The notes below the pieces were generated by a model. The model was not told where the DNA came from, searched no databases, and saw nothing but the letters and a program-made list of their open reading frames with translations. A stretch of 64,000 bases of DNA from Clostridiaceae bacterium 14S0207 (GTDB lineage Bacteria; Bacillota; Clostridia; Clostridiales; Clostridiaceae): contig CP026600.1 of assembly GCA_003288255.1 (NCBI GenBank), positions 868,001-932,000 of the forward strand, given 5' to 3'. Below, piece after piece: positions 52,674 through 61,195 of the stretch. Each line of letters opens with the position of its first letter. The first letter of the stretch is position 1. A program made the position numbers and the translations under genes.

Positions 52674-53339
52674 ATGAGTTTAGGATTGATAAATAATGAA
52701 AACGTACAAAAGGTAAAAAAGATTTTAATAGAAGAGAATTTAAAGGACAATATCATAATAGAAAAGGATAAGTTAGAATTACAATTAGGAATAGATGAAT
52801 TGACAATGGCAATGGAAGCAAGTTACCTGGGAAGTTGTTATTTTAGAATGTTCGGAAGATCCTTTAAATATAATAATGATGTTGAAAATATGAAAATAAA
52901 AGATAAAGCCTACAGAATGTTTATGTGCGTTGGTCCATGGAAAAAACAGAATAAAGAATGTGAATCATATGTGGTTTTAGGTGCAAATTATAAACAATTC
53001 GGAAATGGTTTTTCAGAGTTAGATTTATCAGATTGCCTAGAGGATGATGAATACATATATATAGTAAAAAATCTTTCTAAGTTAGCAGGAGCATCAGCTA
53101 TTACTAGGTTAAATAAAGGTATTAAGTCTGATAGGGACAAAAAGTACGAAAGACGTCGTATGTTAGTTTCACAATTAAATTTTGAAACACTAGATTATGA
53201 TAAGTCTGAATGGCTTTGTATAGCAAAAATAAATAAAAGTGAATTAGAAAATAAAAAAAAGTATAATGAAATTCTAAGAAATTTTTTAAATAACTTTATA
53301 GAATATTCTTTAAAAGTAGAAGAAATAATAAGTCAATAG
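52674..53339 (+). CDS. Unrecognised soluble protein, possibly DUF3786-like
   Basis: 221 residues behind GTAGGAGGAC. No signal or membrane segment. Mixed alpha/beta with LGSCYFRMFGRSFKYNNDV, KDKAYRMFMCVGPWKK, ESYVVLGANYKQFGNGFSELDLSDCLEDDEYIYIVKNLSKLAGASAITRLNKGIKSDRDKKYERRRMLVSQLNFETLDYDKSEWLCIAKI. I do not recognise it with confidence; DUF3786 is a weak possibility. A group IIC intron has inserted immediately after its terminator. Confidence 0.7.
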   Translation: MSLGLINNENVQKVKKILIEENLKDNIIIEKDKLELQLGIDELTMAMEASYLGSCYFRMFGRSFKYNNDVENMKIKDKAYRMFMCVGPWKKQNKECESYVVLGANYKQFGNGFSELDLSDCLEDDEYIYIVKNLSKLAGASAITRLNKGIKSDRDKKYERRRMLVSQLNFETLDYDKSEWLCIAKINKSELENKKKYNEILRNFLNNFIEYSLKVEEIISQ

Positions 53340-53346
53340 GTTAATT

Positions 53347-53385
53347 AAAGCTTATAAGTATTTTTGTACTTGTGAGCTTTTTTAT
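53347..53385 (+). terminator. Terminator that served as the intron target
   Basis: AAAGCTTATAAGTA (53347-53360) pairs with TACTTGTGAGCTTT (53367-53380), with two imperfect positions, followed by TTTTAT directly next to the intron's first base at 53386. Confidence 0.85.
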
Positions 53386-55305
53386 GTGCGCCCAGCATGG
53401 GCGCAATCTATAGGGTGAAAGTCCCGAGCGCCGAAGGTGATATAGGCGTTAGCCAATGACAAGGGTGTCCATTGCGAGATGGAATCTGAAGGAAGTCGGA
53501 GGGCAAAATTCCGGTCTGAGGAATACGAATCACATAAGAGGCTGATTATAGCTGGATGAGTTTGCATAACAAAACAAAGTCCGTATCACCCGAAAGCTAC
53601 TACAGTATATGTGGCAGATATATGGAATGAAAGATTGCGTTCTTACCTGGGGAGGTCTGATAGATATATCATTAAAGGATGAATTTCCTACATGATAACT
53701 TACATAGTGATATGTAACTGAACTATCAGAAGTCAGCAGAGGTCATAGTACCACACTATGTGCACGTAGTGCGGGAAGGACTGAACATTAGGAGGTTTTC
53801 AGCTTTGAATAATTCAAATAAATTACAAGGAAAGCAGACAACTCAATACAGAGGTCGCCTCGTGGAAGGAGAAGTGGAACTTCAAGATAAGCGAGGGGCG
53901 CAGAGTAATAATTTGGCGTTAGCAAAGAGAGAAAGAGAAAACAATGTAATAGATGATACTGATAACTTACTTGAAATGATTTTAGCTAGAGAAAATATGC
54001 TAAAAGCCATGAAAAGAGTAGTTGCTAATAAAGGAAGCCATGGTATTGATGGTATGAAAACCGATGAATTTCGAGAATTTATCATTAAGAATTGGATAAC
54101 AATTAAGCAAAAGTTATTAGAGGGAAGATATAAACCTTCACCCGTTAGGAGAGTGGAAATACCAAAACCTGACGGTGGAACTAGATTACTTGGAATTCCT
54201 ACTGTACTTGATAGATTAATACAACAGGCAATAGCACAAGAACTTAATAAAATTTATGACCCTACCTTTTCAGATAATAGCTATGGATTTAGACCAAATA
54301 AAAGTGCTAAACAGGCTATATTAAAATCAAAGGAATATATTAACGAAGGTTATAAGTGGGTTGTTGATATAGACTTAGAAAAGTTCTTTGATAAAGTTAA
54401 TCATGATATATTAATGGAAAGACTATCAAGAAAAATTAAAGATAAAAGAGTATTAAGGCTAATTAGAGAGTATCTTAAATCTGGAATAATGATAAATGGA
54501 TTGAAGGTAAAATCTGATAAGGGTATACCGCAAGGTGGTCCACTAAGCCCACTCCTTGCTAATATCATGCTTGATGAAGTAGATAAAGAACTTGAGAAAA
54601 GAGGTCATAGATTTTGTCGATTTGCAGATGATTGTAATATATATGTAAAAAGCAAAAAGGCAGGAATAAGAGTTATGGCAAGTACAAGAAGAGTACTTGA
54701 AGATGTATTAAAACTTAGAGTTAATGAAAATAAAAGTGCGGTAGATTTTGTGACGAGAAGAAAATTTCTTGGTTTTTCATTCTATTTTGTAAAAGGCGGA
54801 GCCAATATAAGGATACATGAAAAGTCATATAAAAGATTCATAAACAAAATAAGAAAATTAACAAATCGTAATAAAGGTATAAGTATAGAATATAGAATTT
54901 ACATGATTAACCAATTAACGATTGGATGGATTAATTATTTTGGAGTAGCGAAAGCTAACGCTAAAATACAAAAAATAGATAGTTGGATAAGAAGAAGGTT
55001 AAGAAGTTGTATTTGGAAACAATGGAAAAAGGTTAAAACTAGAGGACGAAACCTCATAAAACTAGGTCTTCCGACCCATAAAGCATGGGAGTACGCAAAT
55101 ACAAGAAAAGGCTATTGGAGAATATCCAAAAGCCCAGTTCTTGACACAATCTTAAACAACAAATATATTGAAAACCTTGGTTACAGAAGTATATCTAAAG
55201 GATATCAGCTAATACATAATTCTTAATGAACCGCCGTATACCGAACGGTACGTACGGTGGTGTGAGAGGACGCTAAATAAAATAATTATTTAGCTCCTAC
55301 TCGAT
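53386..55305 (+). mobile_element. Group II intron, class C (IIC), with maturase gene
   Basis: Ribozyme-based retroelement of about 1920 bp. The 5' end GTGCGCCCAGCATGGGCG and the run TATAGGGTGAAAGTCCCG follow the class C consensus known from the Oceanobacillus iheyensis intron, as does the block GAGTTTGCATAACAAAACAA. Domain V (55228-55264: GAACCGCCGTATACCGAACG then GTACGTACGGTGGTGTG) is the class C type. Domain VI and the 3' end TACTCGAT follow. It stands right after a terminator hairpin, the preferred target of class C introns. Borders are set by consensus, not by an empty site. Confidence 0.92.
53805..55226 (+). CDS. ltrA: Group II intron reverse transcriptase/maturase
   Basis: 473 residues. 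The start is TTG at 53805, 9 nt after AGGAGG; the longer frame from 53760 runs through ribozyme sequence. RT domain with RVEIPKPDGGTRLLGIPTVLDRLIQQA (RT-2 region), GIPQGGPLSPLLANIMLDE, and catalytic FADD in CRFADDCNIYV (RT-5; Phe instead of the usual Tyr, common in this group). Maturase (X) domain with LTIGWINYFGVA and the C-terminal LGLPTHKAWEYANTRKGYW. No endonuclease domain, as expected for class C. Appears intact. Confidence 0.95.
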   Translation: MNNSNKLQGKQTTQYRGRLVEGEVELQDKRGAQSNNLALAKRERENNVIDDTDNLLEMILARENMLKAMKRVVANKGSHGIDGMKTDEFREFIIKNWITIKQKLLEGRYKPSPVRRVEIPKPDGGTRLLGIPTVLDRLIQQAIAQELNKIYDPTFSDNSYGFRPNKSAKQAILKSKEYINEGYKWVVDIDLEKFFDKVNHDILMERLSRKIKDKRVLRLIREYLKSGIMINGLKVKSDKGIPQGGPLSPLLANIMLDEVDKELEKRGHRFCRFADDCNIYVKSKKAGIRVMASTRRVLEDVLKLRVNENKSAVDFVTRRKFLGFSFYFVKGGANIRIHEKSYKRFINKIRKLTNRNKGISIEYRIYMINQLTIGWINYFGVAKANAKIQKIDSWIRRRLRSCIWKQWKKVKTRGRNLIKLGLPTHKAWEYANTRKGYWRISKSPVLDTILNNKYIENLGYRSISKGYQLIHNS

Positions 55306-55329
55306 ATAAGAATAAAATTACGAAAAATA

Positions 55330-55358
55330 TTGACAAGATAAATAATTAAGAGTAAAAT
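55330..55358 (+). promoter_or_regulatory. Sigma-A promoter of the cobalamin-riboswitch RNA
   Basis: TTGACA (55330-55335) and TAAAAT (55353-55358), spacing 17; start about 55365. It begins only 25 bp after the 3' end of the group IIC intron. Confidence 0.8.
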
Positions 55359-55401
55359 TAAGACAATCAGAAAACAAATCAAAGAATTAAATTTAATAAA
55401 A

Positions 55402-55567
55402 CAATATTTTAGGTGCCTTTTAAAGGATAATAGGGAAGATTGGTGAAAATCCAACACGAACCCATCACTGTAAGCAAGGACGACGCTTGATAAAATCACT
55501 GAATTAACTTTGGGAAGATAAAGCGAAGGAAGATTTGTAAGTCAGGATACCTGCCTTAAATGTTTGT
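55402..55567 (+). promoter_or_regulatory. Cobalamin riboswitch (aptamer), orphan
   Basis: Consensus elements in order: AGGTGCC, AGGGAA, GGTGAAAATCC, CACGAACCCATCACTGTAA, GCAAGGACGACGC and the B12 box AAGTCAGGATACCTGCC (55539-55555). The outer stem P1 forms between TATTTTAGG-type and CCTTAAAtgttt sequences. A hairpin AATTAGT/ACTAATT follows and may be the antiterminator side. No coding region follows within 490 nt. Confidence 0.9.
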
Positions 55568-55644
55568 AATTAGTGCGAAAGGGGATGAGTAGCGACTAAT
55601 TGGTGAAGATTTTGTACAATGTGCTTATATGAAGATAAAATGGG

Positions 55645-55677
55645 AGTCTTTAGCAGCGTGGCTAAGAGACTTTTTTT
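55645..55677 (+). terminator. Riboswitch-controlled terminator
   Basis: AGTCTTTAGC (55645-55654) with GCTAAGAGACT (55661-55671), one bulged G, six-base loop AGCGTG, then seven T. Confidence 0.88.
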
Positions 55678-55731
55678 ATTGCACAAAATCATATGTATCA
55701 TTATGATCTCTATAAAATTAATGTTATAAAA

Positions 55732-55771
55732 ATTCTACAATGATGTAGAATAAGTTATCAAAGAAGATAAC
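55732..55771 (+). promoter_or_regulatory. Dual hairpin with A1/G4 hexaloops (ANTAR target type)
   Basis: Hairpin 1: ATTCTAC (55732-55738), loop AATGAT, GTAGAAT (55745-55751). Hairpin 2: GTTATC (55754-55759), loop AAAGAA, GATAAC (55766-55771). Two bases separate them. Both loops fit the rule for ANTAR-domain binding (six bases, A first, G fourth). Confidence 0.6.
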
Positions 55772-55849
55772 AAAGACTAAGGTTTAATAAAAAAAGATAA
55801 ACAATTAAAAACTAAGGGATAATTAAAAAAGCTTGTTTATATTAAAACA

Positions 55850-55880
55850 GACTGAATCATATGGTTCAGTCATTTTTTTT
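55850..55880 (+). terminator. Final terminator of the riboswitch RNA
   Basis: GACTGAA (55850-55856) with TTCAGTC (55865-55871), followed by eight T at 55873-55880. Confidence 0.92.
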
Positions 55881-56077
55881 GTCTTCTTAAAATAATGAAA
55901 GCATTTATAATGAAATTATTTTTGAATAAAATCGTTGCATATCAGGAATTGTTTTATCTGTAATCCTTTATTTATATAAAAAAAGATCGATATAATAAAA
56001 GTTATGTTGAAAAATTTCGAACTATATTTATTGTGTGAATATAATAAATGAATATTGACGAAGGATGGTGAAAAGCT

Positions 56078-57949
56078 TTGGCTATAATGATTCCTGATAG
56101 TATTAGTAACTTGGAAAATGTTACTATTGGCGAAAAAAAGGTATTTAAGATATTAAAAGAAATATTACCTGAAGAATACATATGTTGGTTTGAATTAAGA
56201 GTAAATAAAAAATATCCAGACTTTATTATTTTAGGACCAGATTTAGGAATTGTAGTTTTAGAAGTTAAAGATTGGGAAGTAGGATCTATACAAAAAGCTG
56301 ATTTTAATAAATTTGAGTTAAATACTCTAGGAAGTTGTACAAATCCCTTAAGACAAGCTAGAGATTATATGTTTCATATAGTGAATAAATTAAAACAAGA
56401 CAGCTTTTTAGTTCAGAAGGTAGGCGAATACAAAGGAAATTTGAAATTTACATATGGATACGGAGTTGTGTTTACTAAAATAAATAAAAAGAGTTTTAAT
56501 ACAGTAAAACTAAATAATTTATTTGAACCAGAGATTGTATTACTTCAAGATGATTTAAATAATATAGAAAAGAATAGAGATAGTAAATTACTAAAAGATA
56601 TCTTAAAGAATATGTTGCCTACAAAATTTGAATTTGAAAAATTAAATCAAAGTACTATAAATAGGATAAGAGGAAACTTATTTAAAGAAGTTAAATTATC
56701 CCAAGATAATAATGAAATTTTTAAAGTAATGAATTTAGAACAAGAAAATTATGCTAAGGGATTAGGTTATGGACATAGAATAATAAGAGGGGTTGCAGGA
56801 AGTGGAAAGACTGTAATTTTAACTTGTAGAGCTAAATATTTAAAGGAAACACATAAAGACTGGAATATACTAGTTCTATGCTATAATAAAACTTTAGCTG
56901 CATTTCTTAAAAATTCTATAAGTGGAACAGAAGAAACTAATAATATTGAAGTAATTCATATGCATGGATGGATTAATAAACTATCAAAAAAAATAGGATT
57001 TAAAACGGCTGTTTATGATGAGGATATTACCAATAATATTTTACAAATTAATGAATCTATAATAAAAGAACTTCCTAAATATGATGCTATTTTAATTGAT
57101 GAGGGACAAGATTTAGAAGCGGAATGGTTTAGATTTATAGTTAAAAATTTAAGAAGTCCAGAACATAGTCATCTTGTAATTGCATTAGATGGAGCACAAA
57201 ATCTTTATAATAGAAAATATACATTTAAGTCTTTGGGAATAAAGGCAGTTGGGAGAACAATTATACTAAAAGAAAATTACAGAAATACAAGAGAGATTTT
57301 AAAATTATCTAATAACATCTTAATGGATAATGTAAAAAGTTGTGGTGAAGATGATAATGATTTTATAATTGAAACTAATTCAATTATAAGAAGTGGTGGA
57401 ATTCCGAAAATAGTTCAATGTGAAAATTTTCAGGATGAGATAGAACATATAATCAATAATATTATTGATTTAAAAAGAAAAAATATACAATATGGAGATA
57501 TGGCTATTTTATATCCCTACGGAAAATATAAAGGTATGGAATATGCTAAAATAATTAGAGAAAAATTAAAAGAGAAATCTATAGAATATGATATATTAAA
57601 TAAGGATTATAATAGGTATAATTTTAACACAGATAAAAATAGATTAAACATATCTACTATATATAGTGCTAAAGGATTAGATTTTTCAGTGGTTTTTATA
57701 TGTGGAATTAATAATGGATTGCTAAAAAGAAAAGAAGCATCAAAAAAGTTGTTATACGTAGGAATGACAAGAGCTAGAGATATATTAAATATAACATATA
57801 GTGTTAAAAATGAACTTACAGAATTGATAACAAAAGATTATAAAGTATTATATGAGGTTAATGAAATAGAAGAAAAAAATATACAGAAAGAAAAAATAAA
57901 AGATGAACCTAAAGGGTTTTTAAAAAAGTTAATTAACATGTTTAAGTAA
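56078..57949 (+). CDS. NERD nuclease-domain / UvrD-like DNA helicase
   Basis: 623 residues. Start is TTG at 56078 after GGATGGTGA (ATG at 56087 is possible). An N-terminal NERD domain (about 20-130) with NKKYPDFIILGPDLGIVVLEVKDW, giving the D ... E-x-K arrangement of restriction-like nucleases. Then a superfamily-1 helicase: Walker A GVAGSGKT (about 238), motif II LIDEGQDLEAEW, ENYRNTREIL (motif IV), STIYSAKGLDFSVVFICG (motif V) and YVGMTRARDIL (motif VI). Such fusions are found alone and in antiphage loci. No partner gene is adjacent; a repair or defence role is inference. Confidence 0.9.
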   Translation: MAIMIPDSISNLENVTIGEKKVFKILKEILPEEYICWFELRVNKKYPDFIILGPDLGIVVLEVKDWEVGSIQKADFNKFELNTLGSCTNPLRQARDYMFHIVNKLKQDSFLVQKVGEYKGNLKFTYGYGVVFTKINKKSFNTVKLNNLFEPEIVLLQDDLNNIEKNRDSKLLKDILKNMLPTKFEFEKLNQSTINRIRGNLFKEVKLSQDNNEIFKVMNLEQENYAKGLGYGHRIIRGVAGSGKTVILTCRAKYLKETHKDWNILVLCYNKTLAAFLKNSISGTEETNNIEVIHMHGWINKLSKKIGFKTAVYDEDITNNILQINESIIKELPKYDAILIDEGQDLEAEWFRFIVKNLRSPEHSHLVIALDGAQNLYNRKYTFKSLGIKAVGRTIILKENYRNTREILKLSNNILMDNVKSCGEDDNDFIIETNSIIRSGGIPKIVQCENFQDEIEHIINNIIDLKRKNIQYGDMAILYPYGKYKGMEYAKIIREKLKEKSIEYDILNKDYNRYNFNTDKNRLNISTIYSAKGLDFSVVFICGINNGLLKRKEASKKLLYVGMTRARDILNITYSVKNELTELITKDYKVLYEVNEIEEKNIQKEKIKDEPKGFLKKLINMFK

Positions 57950-57951
57950 TA

Positions 57952-57987
57952 AATATTAAATTGTTTTTTAAAAAACAATTTAATATT
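57952..57987. terminator. 36-bp perfect palindrome after the helicase gene
   Basis: AATATTAAATTGTTTTTT followed directly by its reverse complement. Forms a long AT-rich hairpin; probably part of a termination region together with the next hairpin. Confidence 0.6.
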
Positions 57988-58009
57988 AAGGTGAATTAGT
58001 TATTCAAAT

Positions 58010-58052
58010 AAAAGAGTTGAGAATCCAAGAAAATTTTCAACTCTTTTATTTT
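58010..58052 (+). terminator. Intrinsic terminator
   Basis: AAAAGAGTTGA (58010-58020) with TCAACTCTTTT (58037-58047), then ATTTTTAT. Main terminator of the helicase gene. Confidence 0.85.
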
Positions 58053-58361
58053 TATATGATTTTGAAATCATATAAAGCTTTCATATTTAATATATAAACT
58101 ATATTAAGTTTGTATAGCTGACTTTATTATAGTATATGTATTTACAAGCAATCTCCTATATTTTATTTACAATATATTCTATATAGATTTGTGAGTTTAT
58201 ATATTAAATGTAAAGTTGTTTCATAACTTATAATGGAAAATTGTTTTTACTTAAGAATAGTAATATTGACATGAATATAAACTTAATATAAACTTGATAT
58301 ATAAGAATAAAATGTCCTAATTAAGTGGAAATTAAAATGAAAACTTAATATATAAATAAAT
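58053..58361. other. Intergenic region before the second cobalamin riboswitch
   Basis: AT-rich, no gene seen. A TTGACA at 58266-58271 with TATAAA at 58287-58292 (spacing 15, short) is the best candidate promoter for the cbi operon. A small palindrome ATATGATTTTGAAATCATAT lies near 58054. Confidence 0.4.
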
Positions 58362-58520
58362 TTTAGGTTTCTTATAAAAGATGAAAAGGGAAAGTGGTTT
58401 AAATCCACTACAGCCCCCGCTACTGTAATTGATGACAAACTTTGCATTACCACCCTTAAAATTAAAAGGGGAAGGGCAAAGGGAGAATGAATCATAAGTC
58501 AGGAGACCTGCCTAAAGTTT
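58362..58520 (+). promoter_or_regulatory. Cobalamin riboswitch of the cbiK operon
   Basis: Consensus elements: TTAGGTTTCTT in place of AGGTGCC, AAAAGGGAA, GTGGTTTAAATCCAC, CAGCCCCCGCTACTGTAA and the B12 box AAGTCAGGAGACCTGCC (58497-58513). It lies before cbiK and shuts off the pathway when cobalamin is plentiful. Confidence 0.93.
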
Positions 58521-58639
58521 TAGATATCTGCATTCGGTGGGAATTGCAAGTCTAAAAATAAAGATAAATTTTATACCATAAGATAAAAAAATAGAAATAT
58601 TAAAAATAAGTATAAAATTATAGAAATATTTTTGGAATT

Positions 58640-58664
58640 CCTCAACTAATGTTGAGGTTTTTTT
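58640..58664 (+). terminator. Riboswitch terminator before cbiK
   Basis: CCTCAAC (58640-58646), loop TAAT, GTTGAGG (58651-58657), then seven T. Confidence 0.93.
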
Positions 58665-58733
58665 ATTTATACAAATAGAAGAGGAATTAGAGGACCTAAA
58701 ATATAGCATTACATTTTTAAGGAGGGTTTTATT

Positions 58734-59573
58734 ATGAAAAAAGCGATTTTAGTGGTTAGTTTTGGAACAAGTTATGAGGAAACAAGAAAAGCAACTATTG
58801 AAGCTATAGAAAATAAAATAAAAGATATCTATAAAGATTTTGAGATAAGAAGAGCGTTTACATCTCATATTATTATAAATAAATTAAAAAAAGTATATAA
58901 CATGCAAGTTGATACTCCAGAGGAAGCATTAGAGAAGTTGGCTAAAGAAGGATTTGAAGAAATTATGGTTCAACCTCTTCATTTGATACCTGGAGAAGAA
59001 TTTGATTATGTAAAAAATACAAGTACTCATAAGTATAAAAAATTATTTAAAAGAATTGAAGTTGGCAGACCTCTTTTATATTTTAAAGGTGAAGATGATG
59101 AAATGCCAGATGATTATACATTAATGGCAAGGGCATTAAAACATCAAATAAAAAATGGAGAAACAGTACTATTAATGGGTCATGGTTCTGCACATTATGC
59201 AAATGCTGTTTATGCATGTTTCCAATGTGTACTTGAAGATGAAGGAATGAATAATGTTTATATTGCAAATGTAGAAGGATATCCTTATATAGATAGGGCA
59301 GTTGGATTAATAAAAAAACAAGGGATAAAAGAAGTTACACTAATGCCATTTATGTTAGTTGCTGGAGATCATGCACAAAATGATATGGCAGGAGATGATG
59401 ATGATTCTTTTAAATCTATATTGGAATCAGAAGGAATAAAAACAAAAATATATATGCATGGACTAGGTGAAAATGAAAAAGTTCAAAACATATATCTAAC
59501 TCATCTTCAAGATGCTATGGATGAAAAATACAAAAGTCTAGGTAAGACTAAAAAAGGTATGGACAAAAAATAA
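58734..59573 (+). CDS. cbiK: Sirohydrochlorin cobaltochelatase (anaerobic)
   Basis: Inserts Co2+ into sirohydrochlorin, the entry step of the early-cobalt (anaerobic) route. 279 residues behind TAAGGAGGG. Metal-binding His residues are in LMGHGSAHYAN (about residue 145) and LVAGDHAQNDMAGDDDDSF (about 207), with the N-terminal VVSFGTSYEETR and VQPLHLIPGEEFDYVKN. Normal length for CbiK, no signal peptide. First gene of the riboswitch-controlled operon. Confidence 0.95.
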   Translation: MKKAILVVSFGTSYEETRKATIEAIENKIKDIYKDFEIRRAFTSHIIINKLKKVYNMQVDTPEEALEKLAKEGFEEIMVQPLHLIPGEEFDYVKNTSTHKYKKLFKRIEVGRPLLYFKGEDDEMPDDYTLMARALKHQIKNGETVLLMGHGSAHYANAVYACFQCVLEDEGMNNVYIANVEGYPYIDRAVGLIKKQGIKEVTLMPFMLVAGDHAQNDMAGDDDDSFKSILESEGIKTKIYMHGLGENEKVQNIYLTHLQDAMDEKYKSLGKTKKGMDKK

Positions 59574-59657
59574 AGGTTTTTCATATGTAAATGTATAAAA
59601 AGATTAAGGGTTTATAAAATTTATTTAGCTTAGAATGAAAGGAAGCGACTGTGGGTT

Positions 59658-61178
59658 ATGGCTAGAATAATGTTACAAGGAACAGGTTCATCAGTTGGGA
59701 AAAGTATTTTAGTTACTGCATTATGTAGAATTTTAAAACAAGATGGTTATAAGGTTGTTCCGTTTAAGTCACAAAATATGAGTTTAAATTCTTATATTAC
59801 ATTAGATGGAAAAGAAATGGGAAGAGCTCAAGTACTTCAAGCATATGCTTGTGGAATGGAACCAGAAGCTTATATGAATCCTATTTTACTTAAGCCAACT
59901 GGAGATAAAAAATGTCAAGTCATTGTTAATGGTAAAGTGTGGGGCAATACTACAGCAATGGAATATCATAAAATGAAACCTCAATTTAGTGAAATGTTAA
60001 AAAAACAATTTGAAGAAATGGAGAGCCAATTTGATGTGGTTGTTATGGAAGGTGCAGGTTCCCCAGCAGAAATTAATCTAAGAGAAAATGATATTGTAAA
60101 CATGGGAATGGCAGAACTTGTAGATGCACCGGTACTTTTAGTTGGAGATATTGACAAAGGAGGAGTTTTTGCATCTCTTGCAGGAACGCTTTTACTTTTC
60201 AATGATGAGGAAAAGAAGAGAGTAAAAGGTACTTTAATTAACAAGTTTAGAGGAGACGTAGAAATTTTAAAGCCAGGACTTACAATGCTTGAGGATATAA
60301 TACATAAGCCATCTTTAGGAATTGTGCCTTATTTTAAATTAGATTTAGAAGATGAAGATGGAGCGGTAAATTTAAATAAGAAAATAACTGCACCTATTGA
60401 TGTTGTTGCAATTAGACTTCCACATGTTTCAAACTTTACAGATCTTGATGCATTGGCAATGGAAGAGGATATATCAGTAAGATTTGTAGATAAAAAAGGA
60501 GAACTTGGAAATCCTGATTTAGTTGTTATCTTAGGAAGTAAGAATACAATTGAAGATTTAAAATTTATAAGAGAAGCTGGAATTGAAGAAGAAATTAAGA
60601 ATTATGCTAATAAAGGAGGCATGTTAATTGGTATTTGTGGTGGATACCAAATTCTTGGAAAGTCCTTAAAAGATCCTTATAAAACAGAATCAGATCTAGA
60701 AGAAATAGAAGGAATGGGGCTTTTAGATATTGAAACTATTTTTGAAAAGGAAAAAGTGACAACAAGAGTTGAAGCTACAAGTACTAATAAAAGTATTAAA
60801 GAAACGCCTTTCCACAGTTTTAAAGGTGATATATATGGTTATGAAATTCATATGGGGGTATGCACTTACGGGGAACATGCAACACCGTTTTTCAATATAG
60901 AGAAAAGAAATAAAGAGACTACTAACTCTTTTGATGGCGCAGTAAATGATGAAGGAAATGTTATGGGAACCTATATCCATGGTGTTTTTGATGGAGTTAA
61001 TTTTAGAGAACATATTTGTAATATTTTAAGAAATAAAAAAAATATTCAAGTTAGAAAATCAGTAGTATATGAAAATATAAGAGAAAGAGAATTAGATAAA
61101 CTTGCAGATATAGTTAGAAAATCAGTTGATATGGATGCAATATATAAGATTATCAAAGAAAGTAATAAAAGTAAGTAA
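59658..61178 (+). CDS. cobQ: Cobyric acid synthase
   Basis: Amidates four side chains of adenosylcobyrinic diamide (CbiP in the anaerobic naming). 506 residues: N-terminal P-loop [56 protein letters not shown] and [17 protein letters not shown]-terminal class I glutaminase with the nucleophile Cys in [12 protein letters not shown] and the His of YIHGVFD. ATG at 59658 with a weak GTGGG site; AAAGGAAG lies further upstream. Confidence 0.96.
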   Translation: MARIMLQGTGSSVGKSILVTALCRILKQDGYKVVPFKSQNMSLNSYITLDGKEMGRAQVLQAYACGMEPEAYMNPILLKPTGDKKCQVIVNGKVWGNTTAMEYHKMKPQFSEMLKKQFEEMESQFDVVVMEGAGSPAEINLRENDIVNMGMAELVDAPVLLVGDIDKGGVFASLAGTLLLFNDEEKKRVKGTLINKFRGDVEILKPGLTMLEDIIHKPSLGIVPYFKLDLEDEDGAVNLNKKITAPIDVVAIRLPHVSNFTDLDALAMEEDISVRFVDKKGELGNPDLVVILGSKNTIEDLKFIREAGIEEEIKNYANKGGMLIGICGGYQILGKSLKDPYKTESDLEEIEGMGLLDIETIFEKEKVTTRVEATSTNKSIKETPFHSFKGDIYGYEIHMGVCTYGEHATPFFNIEKRNKETTNSFDGAVNDEGNVMGTYIHGVFDGVNFREHICNILRNKKNIQVRKSVVYENIRERELDKLADIVRKSVDMDAIYKIIKESNKSK

Positions 61179-61195
61179 TAAGGAAGTTGATATAA

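Larger units (their letters stand above)
55365..55880 (+). ncRNA. EutX/Rli55-like RNA: cobalamin riboswitch, terminator, ANTAR-type dual hairpin, terminator
   Basis: A complete transcription unit without a protein-coding gene. After the promoter come a cobalamin aptamer (55402-55567), an intrinsic terminator (55645-55677), two adjacent hairpins (55732-55751 and 55754-55771) whose six-base loops are AATGAT and AAAGAA, both with A at position 1 and G at position 4, and a final terminator (55850-55880). In Enterococcus EutX and Listeria Rli55 the same order makes an RNA that, when B12 is lacking, reads through the first terminator and captures the ANTAR regulator EutV; with B12 it stops early. 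The assignment here is by architecture and loop rule only. Confidence 0.6.
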
